64,000 nt of DNA, taken from positions 124,001-188,000 of the forward strand of contig NZ_JONO01000004.1 of assembly GCF_000711895.1 (NCBI RefSeq), given 5' to 3'. Of the stretch, positions 27,604 to 37,463 are shown piece by piece (the stretch's first letter is position 1; the number at the start of each line of letters is the position of its first letter). The translations under genes and the position numbers were made by a program. The notes under the pieces were generated by a model, which was not told the origin of the DNA, did not search any database, and worked only from the letters and a program-made list of their open reading frames with translations. The DNA comes from Photorhabdus australis DSM 17609. GTDB lineage: Bacteria > Pseudomonadota > Gammaproteobacteria > Enterobacterales > Enterobacteriaceae.

Positions 27604-28056
27604 GTGGTTGTCTGGCGGGGCATAATGGAGGGTGAGTTTTTATCTATTCTGTGGGGGATGCCTTATGGGATGCTGGTAAGCCGGGTGGTACTGGTTATCA
27701 GCATTGTATTACTTATTGTCTGTGGACTGTTATTGGGCAACAAGGTTCGCCACTCTCGCTATCCCCGTATGCTGCTAGCGTATTGGTGCCGGGCATGGAT
27801 TTTGCCACTATTGTTTATTGCTATTGGGTTGGTGTTAATGTTTGGTGTGGAGGGTGAGGGGGGGTTAGGCCGCATACTGGGTGAAGTTGATTCCGTATTG
27901 ATGGGCCTATTCCTTGATTATCAGTATGATGCGCCGTCGGCTCTGTATCCGGAGACGTCATCGACAGCGGTCTCTTGTGGGGCGGCGGCGGATAGCGCTG
28001 TTGGCTGTTCACCTGCTGATCCGCACGGGCTGCATAGAGTAGAAAACAGTAATTAA
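27604..28056 (+). CDS. madK: membrane protein MadK
   Basis: Last gene of the operon; 150 aa from a GTG at 27604 or 143 from the ATG at 27625. Two strong transmembrane segments (MLVSRVVLVISIVLLIVCGL and ILPLLFIAIGLVLMFGV), then a 60-residue tail rich in Ser, Ala and Cys without a known domain. Function unknown; its presence in the operon suggests a role linked to the fimbria or its control. Translation is probably coupled to madJ, whose stop is 14 bp upstream. Confidence 0.65.
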   Translation: MVVWRGIMEGEFLSILWGMPYGMLVSRVVLVISIVLLIVCGLLLGNKVRHSRYPRMLLAYWCRAWILPLLFIAIGLVLMFGVEGEGGLGRILGEVDSVLMGLFLDYQYDAPSALYPETSSTAVSCGAAADSAVGCSPADPHGLHRVENSN

Positions 28057-28106
28057 AATAATAAGTAAAAGAAGATTTCCTAAGCGACGAGGGGAGTTTA
28101 TCTGGT

Positions 28107-30224
28107 TTAGTTTCTGTTACGGCTGACTCGCATCACATCCGGCATAATGCGGATTTTGCGCATAATATTCGCTAATTGGATACGGTCTTTGGTGGTCAGC
28201 CGGATAAAAGCGCAGTAAACACGACCGTCTTTCTCTTCTGTATTCATGCTCTGAATATTGGAATTTACCGCGTTAATTGCGGCGGTCAGATTTGCCAGCG
28301 CCCCTTGATGGTTAAACATATCCACTTTTATTTCAGCAATAAAATCGCTGTTGATATCTTTATCCCACTCTACCGCCATAAATTTCTCTGGTTCTTTCTG
28401 ATAGCCACGAATATTACGACAGGATTCATGGTGGATAACTAATCCTTTGCCGGGACTGATATGGGCGATAATCGGGTCGCCGGGGATGGGCCGACAGCAT
28501 TTGGCAAAAGTAATCAACACACCGTCAGCGCCTTTGATCGGTAGTTTACGTGCTCCGTTGTTACTGCTGCTGGTGCTCGCGCTGCTCTCCTGTGCGCCTA
28601 GCAGGTTGCGAGCGACGACGATACTCATGGTATTGCCAAGCCCGATTTCAGCCAGCAGATCATCTATTGTCGCGAGTTTCATTCTCGTCAACTCTTTATT
28701 GATATTTTCTTGGGGAATATCAACCAGCTTTTTCCCATTACCCAGCGCGTGATTTAGTAGGCGGCGACCTAGCCCAATCGAATCTTCCCGCTTAAGGTTT
28801 TTTAGCAATTGACGAATTTTGGCGCGCGCTTTTGAGCTGACGACAAAGTTTAGCCAGGCGGCGTTTGGTCGAGCGCCCGGCGCGGTAATAATCTCAACCG
28901 TCTGGCCGTTGGTCAGCGATTGCGATAATGGATATGGCTGGCGATCAACCCGCGAACCCACACAGGCATGACCAATATCGGTATGTACGGCGTAAGCGAA
29001 GTCAACCGGGGTAGCGCCGACGGGTAATTCCACAATGCGCCCTTTCGGGGTAAAAACGTAAATCTCATCGGGAAATAGATCAGATTTCACGCTTTCGATA
29101 AATTCAAAAGAGTTGCCGGCGCTTTGTTGTAATTCCAGCAGGCTCTGCATCCAGCGTTGTGCGCGAACTTGCGCGGCGGTGCTCGACTCTTTCTGTTCCT
29201 TGTAAGCCCAGTGTGCTGCGACGCCCATTTCAGCCATTTGATCCATATCTTCGGTGCGAATCTGGATTTCAACTGGTACGCCGTGAGGGCCAATCAGAGA
29301 AGTGTGCAAGGATTGATAGCCGTTGGCTTTAGGGATGGCGATATAATCTTTTATTCTGCCTGGACGGGGTTTATACAGGCTGTGCATCTGCCCCAAAACG
29401 CGATAGCAGATATCAACATTGTTGACGATGACCCGAAAGGCATAGATATCCATAATGGAGTGGAAACGCTGCTCTTTGAGGTGCATTTTCTGGTAGATAG
29501 AGTAGAGATGTTTTTCCCGCCCGCTGACTTTGCATTCAATATTGGCTTCGGCCAGCCTGCCTGCGATTTCAGACAGAATTTTCTGGATCATCTCTTTACG
29601 GTTGCCACGGGCTGCTTTTACCACCTCTTTGATAACCCGGTAGCGGTTAGGGTGAAGGGCCTCAAACCCAAGCTCTTCTAACTCGGTTTTCAGATGGTGA
29701 ATACCCAGACGATGAGCCAAGGGGCTGTAAATCTCTAACGTTTCTCGGGCGATACGACGGCGCTTATCTGGACGTAACGCCCCGAGAGTACGCATATTAT
29801 GGGTACGGTCTGCCAGTTTGATCAAAATGACGCGGATATCTTGCACCATCGCCATGATCATTTTGCGGAAGTTTTCCGCCTGCGCCTCTTTTTTATCGCG
29901 GAAATTCAGCTTATCAAGCTTGGAAACCCCTTCAACTAACCCGGCGACCACCGGGCCGAAAGGTTGGGCGATATCTTGAAAGGTGGCGGGCGTGTCTTCA
30001 ATAACATCATGCAGCAAAGCGGCCATCAGTGTTTCATGGTCGAGACGCATCTCGGCCAGAATACAGGCAACCGCGACAGGGTGCGTAATGTAGGGTTCGC
30101 CACTGGTGCGGGTTTGCCCTTCATGGGCATCCCGCGCAACAGAATAAGCCTGCTTGAGGAGTCCAATTTGACTCTCAGGCAGGTATTTCTGGATAAGCAG
30201 ATTCAGGCTTTCGAACAGATACAA
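28107..30224 (-). CDS. spoT: bifunctional (p)ppGpp synthetase/hydrolase SpoT
   Basis: Controls the stringent response by making and degrading (p)ppGpp. Length 705 aa (E. coli 702). Domains in order: HD hydrolase (TRTSGEPYITHP at 38-49, HD pair H72-D73 in HDVIEDT), synthetase (YRVLGQMHSLYKPRPGRIKDY, ANGYQSLHTS, EIQIRT), TGS around 388-447 (IYVFTPKGRIVELP), then the zinc-finger-like and ACT region near the C-terminus. Downstream of rpoZ and in the same direction. trmH and recG, normally next, are displaced by the mad region. Confidence 0.97.
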   Translation of the reverse strand: MYLFESLNLLIQKYLPESQIGLLKQAYSVARDAHEGQTRTSGEPYITHPVAVACILAEMRLDHETLMAALLHDVIEDTPATFQDIAQPFGPVVAGLVEGVSKLDKLNFRDKKEAQAENFRKMIMAMVQDIRVILIKLADRTHNMRTLGALRPDKRRRIARETLEIYSPLAHRLGIHHLKTELEELGFEALHPNRYRVIKEVVKAARGNRKEMIQKILSEIAGRLAEANIECKVSGREKHLYSIYQKMHLKEQRFHSIMDIYAFRVIVNNVDICYRVLGQMHSLYKPRPGRIKDYIAIPKANGYQSLHTSLIGPHGVPVEIQIRTEDMDQMAEMGVAAHWAYKEQKESSTAAQVRAQRWMQSLLELQQSAGNSFEFIESVKSDLFPDEIYVFTPKGRIVELPVGATPVDFAYAVHTDIGHACVGSRVDRQPYPLSQSLTNGQTVEIITAPGARPNAAWLNFVVSSKARAKIRQLLKNLKREDSIGLGRRLLNHALGNGKKLVDIPQENINKELTRMKLATIDDLLAEIGLGNTMSIVVARNLLGAQESSASTSSSNNGARKLPIKGADGVLITFAKCCRPIPGDPIIAHISPGKGLVIHHESCRNIRGYQKEPEKFMAVEWDKDINSDFIAEIKVDMFNHQGALANLTAAINAVNSNIQSMNTEEKDGRVYCAFIRLTTKDRIQLANIMRKIRIMPDVMRVSRNRN

Positions 30225-30241
30225 GGCAGACCTACCGTAGA

Positions 30242-30517
30242 TTAACGACGACTTTCTGCGATAGCAGAAACCGCCTGCATTTCTGCGGCTTCCTGCTCTT
30301 GTTGTTCCTGGCGCTCACGGACATCCAGGATCTTACCGTTAATTAGCCCCTCTTCCACTTCACGTAGGGCAATAACCGTGACTTTATCGTTCTCTTCCGC
30401 CACCAGCGGGTCTTTACCGCCTGTTTGTAGTTGACGCGCTCGACGAGCGGCGACCAATACCAGGTCAAAACGGTTACCAATTTTTTCTACAGCGTCTTGA
30501 ACAGTTACGCGTGCCAT
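30242..30517 (-). CDS. rpoZ: RNA polymerase omega subunit
   Basis: Small 91-aa omega subunit that helps assemble the RNA polymerase beta' subunit and takes part in one ppGpp-binding site. The whole sequence ([47 protein letters not shown]) is nearly that of E. coli. It lies 17 bp upstream of spoT in the conserved gmk-rpoZ-spoT operon. Confidence 0.97.
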   Translation of the reverse strand: MARVTVQDAVEKIGNRFDLVLVAARRARQLQTGGKDPLVAEENDKVTVIALREVEEGLINGKILDVRERQEQQEQEAAEMQAVSAIAESRR

Positions 30518-30571
30518 ATGTGTGTGACTCCACAGGTAAAGAAATGACTGGGCATGATACTGAAACTTGGT

Positions 30572-31517
<946 letters not shown>

Positions 31518-31955
31518 ATGTTTAATTATCCGATAAAACTAGAATATGACGAAGAGACAGGAAGTTATGTGGCTAGTTGTCGTGATCTTCCCTTATTCAA
31601 CTCAGTAGGTGACTCAGTTGATGAAGCTCTTCTCGAATCTATTGATGGGTTGGTTACGGCTATTGCTATAGAAATTGACAAACGTCGGCCTATACCTGAA
31701 GCATCTGTGTTGGAGGCAGGTGAATATGCTGTCAGTCTCCCTATCCTCGTCGCAATGAAAGCGGCATTGCATAATGCAATGATAGAGACAGGAACACGCA
31801 AAGCCGATCTTGCTCGACGATTAGGGCAAAAGGGGCCACAGATTGATCGGCTTCTTGATGTTGAACATTCATCAAAGGTTGAAGTTGTTGAATTGGCCTT
31901 GCATCAGTTAAATAGAAAGCTAGATATAGCGGTTAATACTACACTACATCATTAA
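31518..31955 (+). CDS. hicB: HicB-family antitoxin without a partner toxin
   Basis: Protein of 145 aa: an N-terminal degraded RNase H-like HicB domain (YPIKLEYDEETGSYVASCRDLP, VDEALLESIDGLVTAI) and a C-terminal helix-turn-helix (RKADLARRLGQKGPQIDRLLD). HicA would be a small basic double-stranded-RNA-binding-like protein just beside it; neither flank has one. It may be an orphan antitoxin acting as a repressor or as an anti-addiction gene. Confidence 0.82.
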   Translation: MFNYPIKLEYDEETGSYVASCRDLPLFNSVGDSVDEALLESIDGLVTAIAIEIDKRRPIPEASVLEAGEYAVSLPILVAMKAALHNAMIETGTRKADLARRLGQKGPQIDRLLDVEHSSKVEVVELALHQLNRKLDIAVNTTLHH

Positions 31956-32159
31956 ATAAAATATCACATAAGTTGAGATATTTTGTGAATGAAAGTAATT
32001 GAAAGAGTAACATGAACAAGTAAGCGGATAATACGATTGAGTGTGAGTGAATTAGCAAATCAGTATAATCACTGGAATTAAATATTCTGATATTTCAGAT
32101 TAATAGCAAATAAGATGAATTATAACTCGGTCTATTATCTGTATTGCTTGGATATTCAA

Positions 32160-32177
32160 CCGGGGATTGCTCCCCGG
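32160..32177 (+). repeat. GC hairpin at the 3' end of array gene 1
   Basis: CCGGGGATTGCTCCCCGG, perfect inverted repeat. Near copies occur at 33921-33937 (after array gene 2) and, as CGGGGATTGTTCCCCG, inside the leader coding region at 33075, 34760 and 37173. Confidence 0.6.
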
Positions 32178-32195
32178 CTGTTTTGTTAATGATCT

Positions 32196-33113
32196 TTATT
32201 GATTATTGCTATCCGCTTTTCTCTTCCAGGGGAGATTATCTGGGTTATCATGGGGGGCTGACTGCTTCTGGTTAGCACTTTCCGCACTAGTCGGCCTCAT
32301 GACAGCCGGGTCTTTAAACTTATCATTTGGATTGTCGTCTGGTGGCGTCCAGAAAGCGACATTATGAATCCAATTACAGTTGTCTTGCATCTCAATTGAC
32401 GGCACCCCGTTTGCCCACTCACTTTCCCACTCAAATTTCTCTTCAGGTTTACGTTCCCATGAAAATCCAGCCCCTTTGCAGGTTGCTGTGTAAACTAGGT
32501 CTGTTATGCTAGATTCCATAACATTTTGGTCCCCCTGGAACCGGTGGATCTCATGATTTACAACGGCAGCATCCGTGTAAAGGTTTGCGATGGCTTCGCC
32601 GGGCGCGCCATCTTTACGCTTGGCAACCATCTTGCAGTAATACTTACCTGTGATCACATGTGGAACCCTGAAGATTCTGTTTTGTGCTCTAACCCAAAAC
32701 ATGCCGTCTTTTAACATTAAATCTCCGGTCGGCGTTGGAAACTCATGATCGACTACTTGTGGAAAGGCAATTGTTAAGTTAGTGGACCCCCTTGCTGGGT
32801 AATGAACCGGTTTACCTTGGTTGTCTTTCCCATTGATGATTGGTTGCCCGAGAGTTTTGAATATGTATCTTGCATCCCAGGAGGGAGTAGCAGGGTATAT
32901 TGGGTCTGGTGTTGGTTGTTTACTGGGGCAGTTATTAGTAGCGGCCAATACCGAGGTGGAAAAAAGCGCCCCGATGGATACGCACATTACCCATACCGGC
33001 CATCGTTTATTTCGGCCAACATTCTGCTTGACGCTGTTGATGAACGTTTTTTCAGTATTCATCGGATATTCTGACGGGGATTGTTCCCCGGTTGGTATAT
33101 TAAAAATTTTCAT
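32196..33113 (-). CDS. adhesin-derived secreted protein, array gene 1 (leader + MadI-like binding domain, no pilin domain)
   Basis: 305 aa from the ATG shared by the array (MKIFNIPTGEQSPSE). A long signal peptide ends at SVLAAT (about residue 58). The body parallels the MadI binding domain (IFRVPHVITGKYYCKMVAK, TDLVYTATCKGAGFSWERKP, KDPAVMRP) and stops at the linker; the donor-strand pilin domain is absent. It cannot join a fibre by the normal route and may be a secreted binding protein, decoy or donor for gene conversion of madI. An upstream GTG would add 17 residues, but the second copy lacks a start codon there. Confidence 0.7.
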   Translation of the reverse strand: MKIFNIPTGEQSPSEYPMNTEKTFINSVKQNVGRNKRWPVWVMCVSIGALFSTSVLAATNNCPSKQPTPDPIYPATPSWDARYIFKTLGQPIINGKDNQGKPVHYPARGSTNLTIAFPQVVDHEFPTPTGDLMLKDGMFWVRAQNRIFRVPHVITGKYYCKMVAKRKDGAPGEAIANLYTDAAVVNHEIHRFQGDQNVMESSITDLVYTATCKGAGFSWERKPEEKFEWESEWANGVPSIEMQDNCNWIHNVAFWTPPDDNPNDKFKDPAVMRPTSAESANQKQSAPHDNPDNLPWKRKADSNNQ

Positions 33114-33228
33114 TCTCTGTGATAACCCTGTCCCGGCCAGATTGTATTGGCCTTTTAAGGGCACTCCTTCTTTAAATGATTATTTTCTGCATCGGGTTAT
33201 CCGTGCAGGCCAACATTACAGATTGCAT

Positions 33229-33282
33229 TCATATAAGGGTATTGCTGGAACTTATGTTTGAGGCGAAATCGTCTGGATTCAT
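33229..33282 (-). CDS. 17-codon upstream ORF, array gene 1
   Basis: ATG with an excellent GGAGGGT ribosome site encodes MNPDDFASNISSSNTLI. Equivalent ORFs precede array genes 2 and 3 with nearly the same peptide, about 115 bp before the main ATG. Conservation of start, stop and peptide suggests a translated leader or the relic of an older N-terminus. Confidence 0.5.
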   Translation of the reverse strand: MNPDDFASNISSSNTLI

Positions 33283-33292
33283 ATTACCCTCC

Positions 33293-33920
33293 TAAATTTA
33301 AGGTTGTAGTGAATTAACCTTTTTACCCACAGGGGAGCCTGTACCGTAAAACTAAACCCCTTGCGGATTACGCTGATTTTTTATTGCGACTGATAAGACA
33401 TAAATAAGTTTAGCAACTCTTTAAAAAAAAGATAATAGAAATATAAAAAGATTAAAAGAATGTGATAACTAATAGTTATCGGTTGATAACTGTAGGTTAA
33501 CGCTAAAGTTGATTGTTGTTGGTGGTTGCTAAGATTGTTTTTCACAAATAAATGATAAGAGTGACAATAATGAGATTTAAATAGAGGAATTTAACGGGGA
33601 TATACATCTTTATGACTATTATTACGTGAACGAGTAACTTAATTAACTAATAACCTGTTGTCGGGCTGGAAATAAGGTGTTGCTAAGTTGTTTTCGTAAT
33701 TTACGTTCTATATGGTTTGGGGAGTGGTGGTTATTTTGTGGTTTTTAATATTTATTCTTAAAATTGTCGCGTTAAGTTATTGTCTTTTAATTTTTATTTG
33801 CCAGTGGATTTTGCTAATAACAGCGAGCGGGGAGTTGATATTTTAAATGGAATAAACGATAGGCTGAACCGAGTGTTGTGGCTCAGCCTTGGTTTTAGTA
33901 ACACTTATTAAGTGCCTAAC
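33293..33920. other. AT-rich upstream region repeated in the array
   Basis: About 600 bp without a gene. It is clearly similar to 34984-35590 and partly to 37800-38110 (shared blocks such as ATAAGACATAAATAAGTTTAG and ACATCTTTATG), so whole units were duplicated, not only the genes. A hairpin (AGGCTGAACC type, near 33861-33890) ends the unit. Confidence 0.6.
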
Positions 33921-33955
33921 TGGGGATTGCTCCCCGGCTGTTTTGTTAACGATTT

Positions 33956-34798
33956 TTATTTATTGCCGCTATCCGTACTAGTCGGCCTCATGACAGCCGG
34001 GTCTTTAAACCGATCATTCGGGTTGTCGTCTGGTGGTACCCAGAAAGCGACATCATGAGCCCAATTGCAAAGGTCTTGCATTTTAATTAACAGTGCTGGG
34101 TTGTCCCACACACTTTCCCATTCAAATTTCTCTTCGGGTTTACGTTCCCATGAAAATCCGCTCCCTCTGCAGCCTGCTGTGTAAACCAGGTCTGTCACAT
34201 TAGATTCCAGAACGTTTTTGTCTCCCTGGAATCTGTGGATGATATGATTTGCGATGATAGCATCCGTCTCAAGGGTTGTTGTGGCTTCGCCAGGCGTGCC
34301 ATCTTTACGCTTGGCAGTCATCTTACAGCTATACTTACCTGTGACCACATGTGGAACCTTGAAGATTCCGTTTGGTGTTTTAACCCAAAACAGGCCCTCT
34401 TTCAGCTTTAAATCTCCTGTCGGTGTTGGAAACTCATGATCGACTACTGTTGGAAAGATACCCGCTAAGTTAGTGTACTTCCTTGCCGGGTAATGAACCG
34501 GCTTACCTTTGTTGCCTTTCCCATTGATGATTGGCTGCCCGAGAGCTTTAAATATGGATTCTGCTCTCCAGGCAGGAGTGGCAGGGTATATTGGGTCTGG
34601 TGTTGATTGATCTGGGCATTTTGCAGCGGCCAATACCGAGGTGGAAAAGAGCGCCCCGATAGACACGCCCATTACCCATACCGGCCAGCGGCGTATTCGG
34701 CCAATATCCTGCTTGACGCGGTTGATGAATGTTTTTTCCGTATTTATCGGAGACTCTGACGGGGATTGTTCCCCGGTTGGTATATTAAAAATTTTCAT
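33956..34798 (-). CDS. adhesin-derived secreted protein, array gene 2 (leader + MadI-like binding domain, no pilin domain)
   Basis: 280 aa, close paralogue of array gene 1 over its full length: leader ending SVLAAAK, then IFKVPHVVTGKYSCKMTAK, TDLVYTAGCRGSGFSWERKP and DPAVMRPTSTDSGNK at the end. Codon 18 upstream, where copy 1 has GTG, is GTA here, supporting MKIFN as the real start for all copies. Cysteines match array gene 1, suggesting the fold is kept. No chaperone or usher gene is adjacent. Confidence 0.7.
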   Translation of the reverse strand: MKIFNIPTGEQSPSESPINTEKTFINRVKQDIGRIRRWPVWVMGVSIGALFSTSVLAAAKCPDQSTPDPIYPATPAWRAESIFKALGQPIINGKGNKGKPVHYPARKYTNLAGIFPTVVDHEFPTPTGDLKLKEGLFWVKTPNGIFKVPHVVTGKYSCKMTAKRKDGTPGEATTTLETDAIIANHIIHRFQGDKNVLESNVTDLVYTAGCRGSGFSWERKPEEKFEWESVWDNPALLIKMQDLCNWAHDVAFWVPPDDNPNDRFKDPAVMRPTSTDSGNK

Positions 34799-34919
34799 TT
34801 TTTGTGATAACCCTGTCCCGGCCAGATTGCATTGGCCTTTTAAGGGTACTCCTTCTTTAAATGATTATTTTCTGCATCGGGTTATCCGTGCAGGCCAGCG
34901 CCAACGTTACAGGTTGCAT

Positions 34920-34973
34920 TTATATAAGGGTATTGCTGGCACTTATGTTTGAGGAGAAATCGTCTTGATGCAT
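34920..34973 (-). CDS. 17-codon upstream ORF, array gene 2
   Basis: Encodes MHQDDFSSNISASNTLI with GGAGGGT before the ATG; same length and position as the ORF upstream of array gene 1. Confidence 0.5.
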   Translation of the reverse strand: MHQDDFSSNISASNTLI

Positions 34974-34983
34974 ATTACCCTCC

Positions 34984-35590
34984 GAAATTTAAGCTTGTAT
35001 TGAATTGACTTTTTTACCTACAGGGGAGTCCGTTAACAAAAACTTAATCCTTTTGGGGTTAAGCTGATTTTCTATCGCGACTAATAAGACATAAATAAGT
35101 TTAGCAATTCTTTAAAAAAAAGATAATAGAAAAGGCAAAAAACGAAAAGAATGTGATAACGAAAAATTATCAGCCAATAACTATAGATTAACGCTAAAGT
35201 TGATTATTGGTAGTGGTTTTCAAGATTGTTTTTCACAGGTAAATGACAATAATGAGATTTAGGCGGAATAGTTTGTCGGGGATGTACATCTTTATGGCTA
35301 TTATTTACTTACGTGTACGAGTAACTTAATTTACTAACAACTGATTGCAAGGCGGAAAATAAGTCGTTGTTAAGTTGTTGCCGTAACTCTCGTTCTGTGT
35401 GGTTTATGAAAAATTAGTTATTTTGGGATTTTTGATATTTGTTTTGAGAACTGTTTCGTAAAATTATTGTTTTTTCAATCTTTATTTGTAAGCTAATTTG
35501 GGTAATAACAGTGGGTGGGTGAGATGATATTTAAAGTAGAATAAGCGATAGGCTGAACCGAGGTATTGTGGTTCAGCCTTGGTTTTACTG
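34984..35590. other. second copy of the repeated AT-rich upstream region
   Basis: Similar along its length to 33293-33920. It ends with a hairpin in which AGGCTGAACC pairs with GGTTCAGCCT (about 35551-35580). Confidence 0.6.
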
Positions 35591-35618
35591 TTTTTTAGTC
35601 ATTCATAATACCAATCGG

Positions 35619-37211
35619 CTAATCATCATATTCGCTATGTACTATATTATTCCCCCTATCCAAAAGGTCCCAGGCTAATCTTTGGCCATTCGCCCGTAAA
35701 ATGGTGAATGCGCTGCTGGATGCACTTAGGCTGATGATATCTTGTAGTTGGGCTATTCCAGGTGGTATCTGGATATTAAGTTCTTTGGACCCCCAAGCGA
35801 CCACGCTACGGTTTGCCCGTAGAGCCGCGAAAGCATAATGACCTCGCGAGGAATCATCAAGATCGGTTGTACTCAGGCTGACGATATCCTTTAATTTGGC
35901 AATCTCGGGTGGAACACTAATAAGACCCCAGGAGACCACACTGCGGTCTGCCCGTAGGGCTACAAATGTGTTCCTTGATGAGTATAGGCTGACGATATCC
36001 TTTAATGCGGCAATTGCGGGTGGAACCTGACCACCAGAGTCCGGGTCCCCCCAGGCGACGACACTGCGATCTGTACGCAAAGCGGCGAAAGCACCATTTG
36101 TTGCACTTAAGCTGACAATATCCCGTAATGCGGCAATTTCTGGTGGGACTTGGCCGCCATAGTTTTGATGCCCCCAGGCGACTACGCTACGGTTTGCCCG
36201 CAGGGCGGCTACAGCATAGGTTGTTACACTTAGGTGGATAATATCCTGCCATTTTGTAATTTCAGGAGGTATGGGATACCCGGGCCAGGTGACTACGCTG
36301 AGGTCTGCTCGCCGGGCGATAAAAATATTATTTATTGAACTTAGACTAATAATATCCTCTAACTTTTTAATGTCTGGCGGGACCGGGACTTTTCCCCAAG
36401 CGACCACCCTACCGTTTGCCCTAAGGGCGGTAAAGGTGTCATTTGTGAAGCTATATGTTATAACTTGTTTGGGCCAGCCACGGTTGTAATCTCCGCAAGC
36501 GTTTGGGTTACGGCCTGGCCACCAGGCTGCACAGACACTATCCGAAATGTTATGTATTGAACTTATGCTTATAATGTCCTTTAATTCAGCAATTTCTGCT
36601 GGTAATTTGCCGCCATATTCCTGATGTCCCCAAGCGACTACACTACCGTCTGCCCGCAAGGCTGAGAAAGCATAATTTGTTGAACTCAGGCTGACAATAT
36701 CCTGTAATTTGGCAATTTCTGGCGGTATAGAGCCGCCATACTTCTCATCTCCCCAAGCGACCACGCTACGGTCTGCTCGCAGGGCTGCGAATGCATAGCC
36801 TGTTGAACTCAGGCTGACGATATCTTGTAATTTGGCAATTTCTGACGGGATAGAGCCGCCACCGCTCTCATCTCCCCAGGCGACTATTCTGCCATTGGTT
36901 AATAACATGGCGCTCGCGGTGTAAGTGGAGGTGATGGAGACCTTGTTGTCTTTCCTATTGATTATTGGCTGCCCGAGAGATTTGAATATGTATTCTGCGT
37001 CCCCTAGATCTGGTGTTGGTTTACTGGGGGATTCAGTAGCAGCCAATACCGAAGTGAAAAAAAGCGCTCCTATAGATACACACATTACCCATGCCGACCA
37101 CCGGCGATTTCGGCCAACATTCTGCTTCACTCTATTGATGAACGTTTTTTCAGTATTCATCGGATACTCTGGCGGGGATTGTTCCCCGGTTGGCATATTA
37201 AAAATTTTCAT
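35619..37211 (-). CDS. adhesin leader fused to RCC1-like repeats, array gene 3
   Basis: 530 aa. The first 80 residues copy the array leader and the start of the binding domain (DAEYIFKSLGQPIINRKDNK), then switch to about nine repeats of the pattern RSVVAWG ... IPPEIAKLQDIVSLSS ... YAFAALRAD. These repeats resemble RCC1-type beta-propeller blades. With its signal peptide the propeller would be exported. The switch happens at the same residue (GQPIIN) where genes 1 and 2 enter the binding domain, so this is a domain replacement behind a common leader. Ligand unknown. Confidence 0.7.
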   Translation of the reverse strand: MKIFNMPTGEQSPPEYPMNTEKTFINRVKQNVGRNRRWSAWVMCVSIGALFFTSVLAATESPSKPTPDLGDAEYIFKSLGQPIINRKDNKVSITSTYTASAMLLTNGRIVAWGDESGGGSIPSEIAKLQDIVSLSSTGYAFAALRADRSVVAWGDEKYGGSIPPEIAKLQDIVSLSSTNYAFSALRADGSVVAWGHQEYGGKLPAEIAELKDIISISSIHNISDSVCAAWWPGRNPNACGDYNRGWPKQVITYSFTNDTFTALRANGRVVAWGKVPVPPDIKKLEDIISLSSINNIFIARRADLSVVTWPGYPIPPEITKWQDIIHLSVTTYAVAALRANRSVVAWGHQNYGGQVPPEIAALRDIVSLSATNGAFAALRTDRSVVAWGDPDSGGQVPPAIAALKDIVSLYSSRNTFVALRADRSVVSWGLISVPPEIAKLKDIVSLSTTDLDDSSRGHYAFAALRANRSVVAWGSKELNIQIPPGIAQLQDIISLSASSSAFTILRANGQRLAWDLLDRGNNIVHSEYDD

Positions 37212-37325
37212 TCTTTGTGATAACCCTGTCCCGGCCAGATTACATTGGCCTTTTAAGGGCACTCCTTTTTTAAATGATTATTTTCTGCATCGGGTTACCC
37301 GTGCAGACCGTTATTACAGGTTCAT

Positions 37326-37379
37326 TCATATAAGAGTATTGCTGGAACTCATGTTTGAGGAGAAATCGTCTTGATGCAT
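37326..37379 (-). CDS. 17-codon upstream ORF, array gene 3
   Basis: Encodes MHQDDFSSNMSSSNTLI with GGAGGGT before the ATG. Differs from the array 2 peptide by only two residues. Confidence 0.5.
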   Translation of the reverse strand: MHQDDFSSNMSSSNTLI

Positions 37380-37463
37380 ATTACCCTCCGAAATTTAAGG
37401 TGGTATTGGATTGACCTTACCTACAGGCAGTCTGTACCGTAAAACCTCTGCTCAATGGATTAA

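Noticed and set aside
33229-37379. Array region as a CRISPR-like repeat structure
   Set aside because: The repeats are long gene-sized units with coding content, not short direct repeats with regular spacers.
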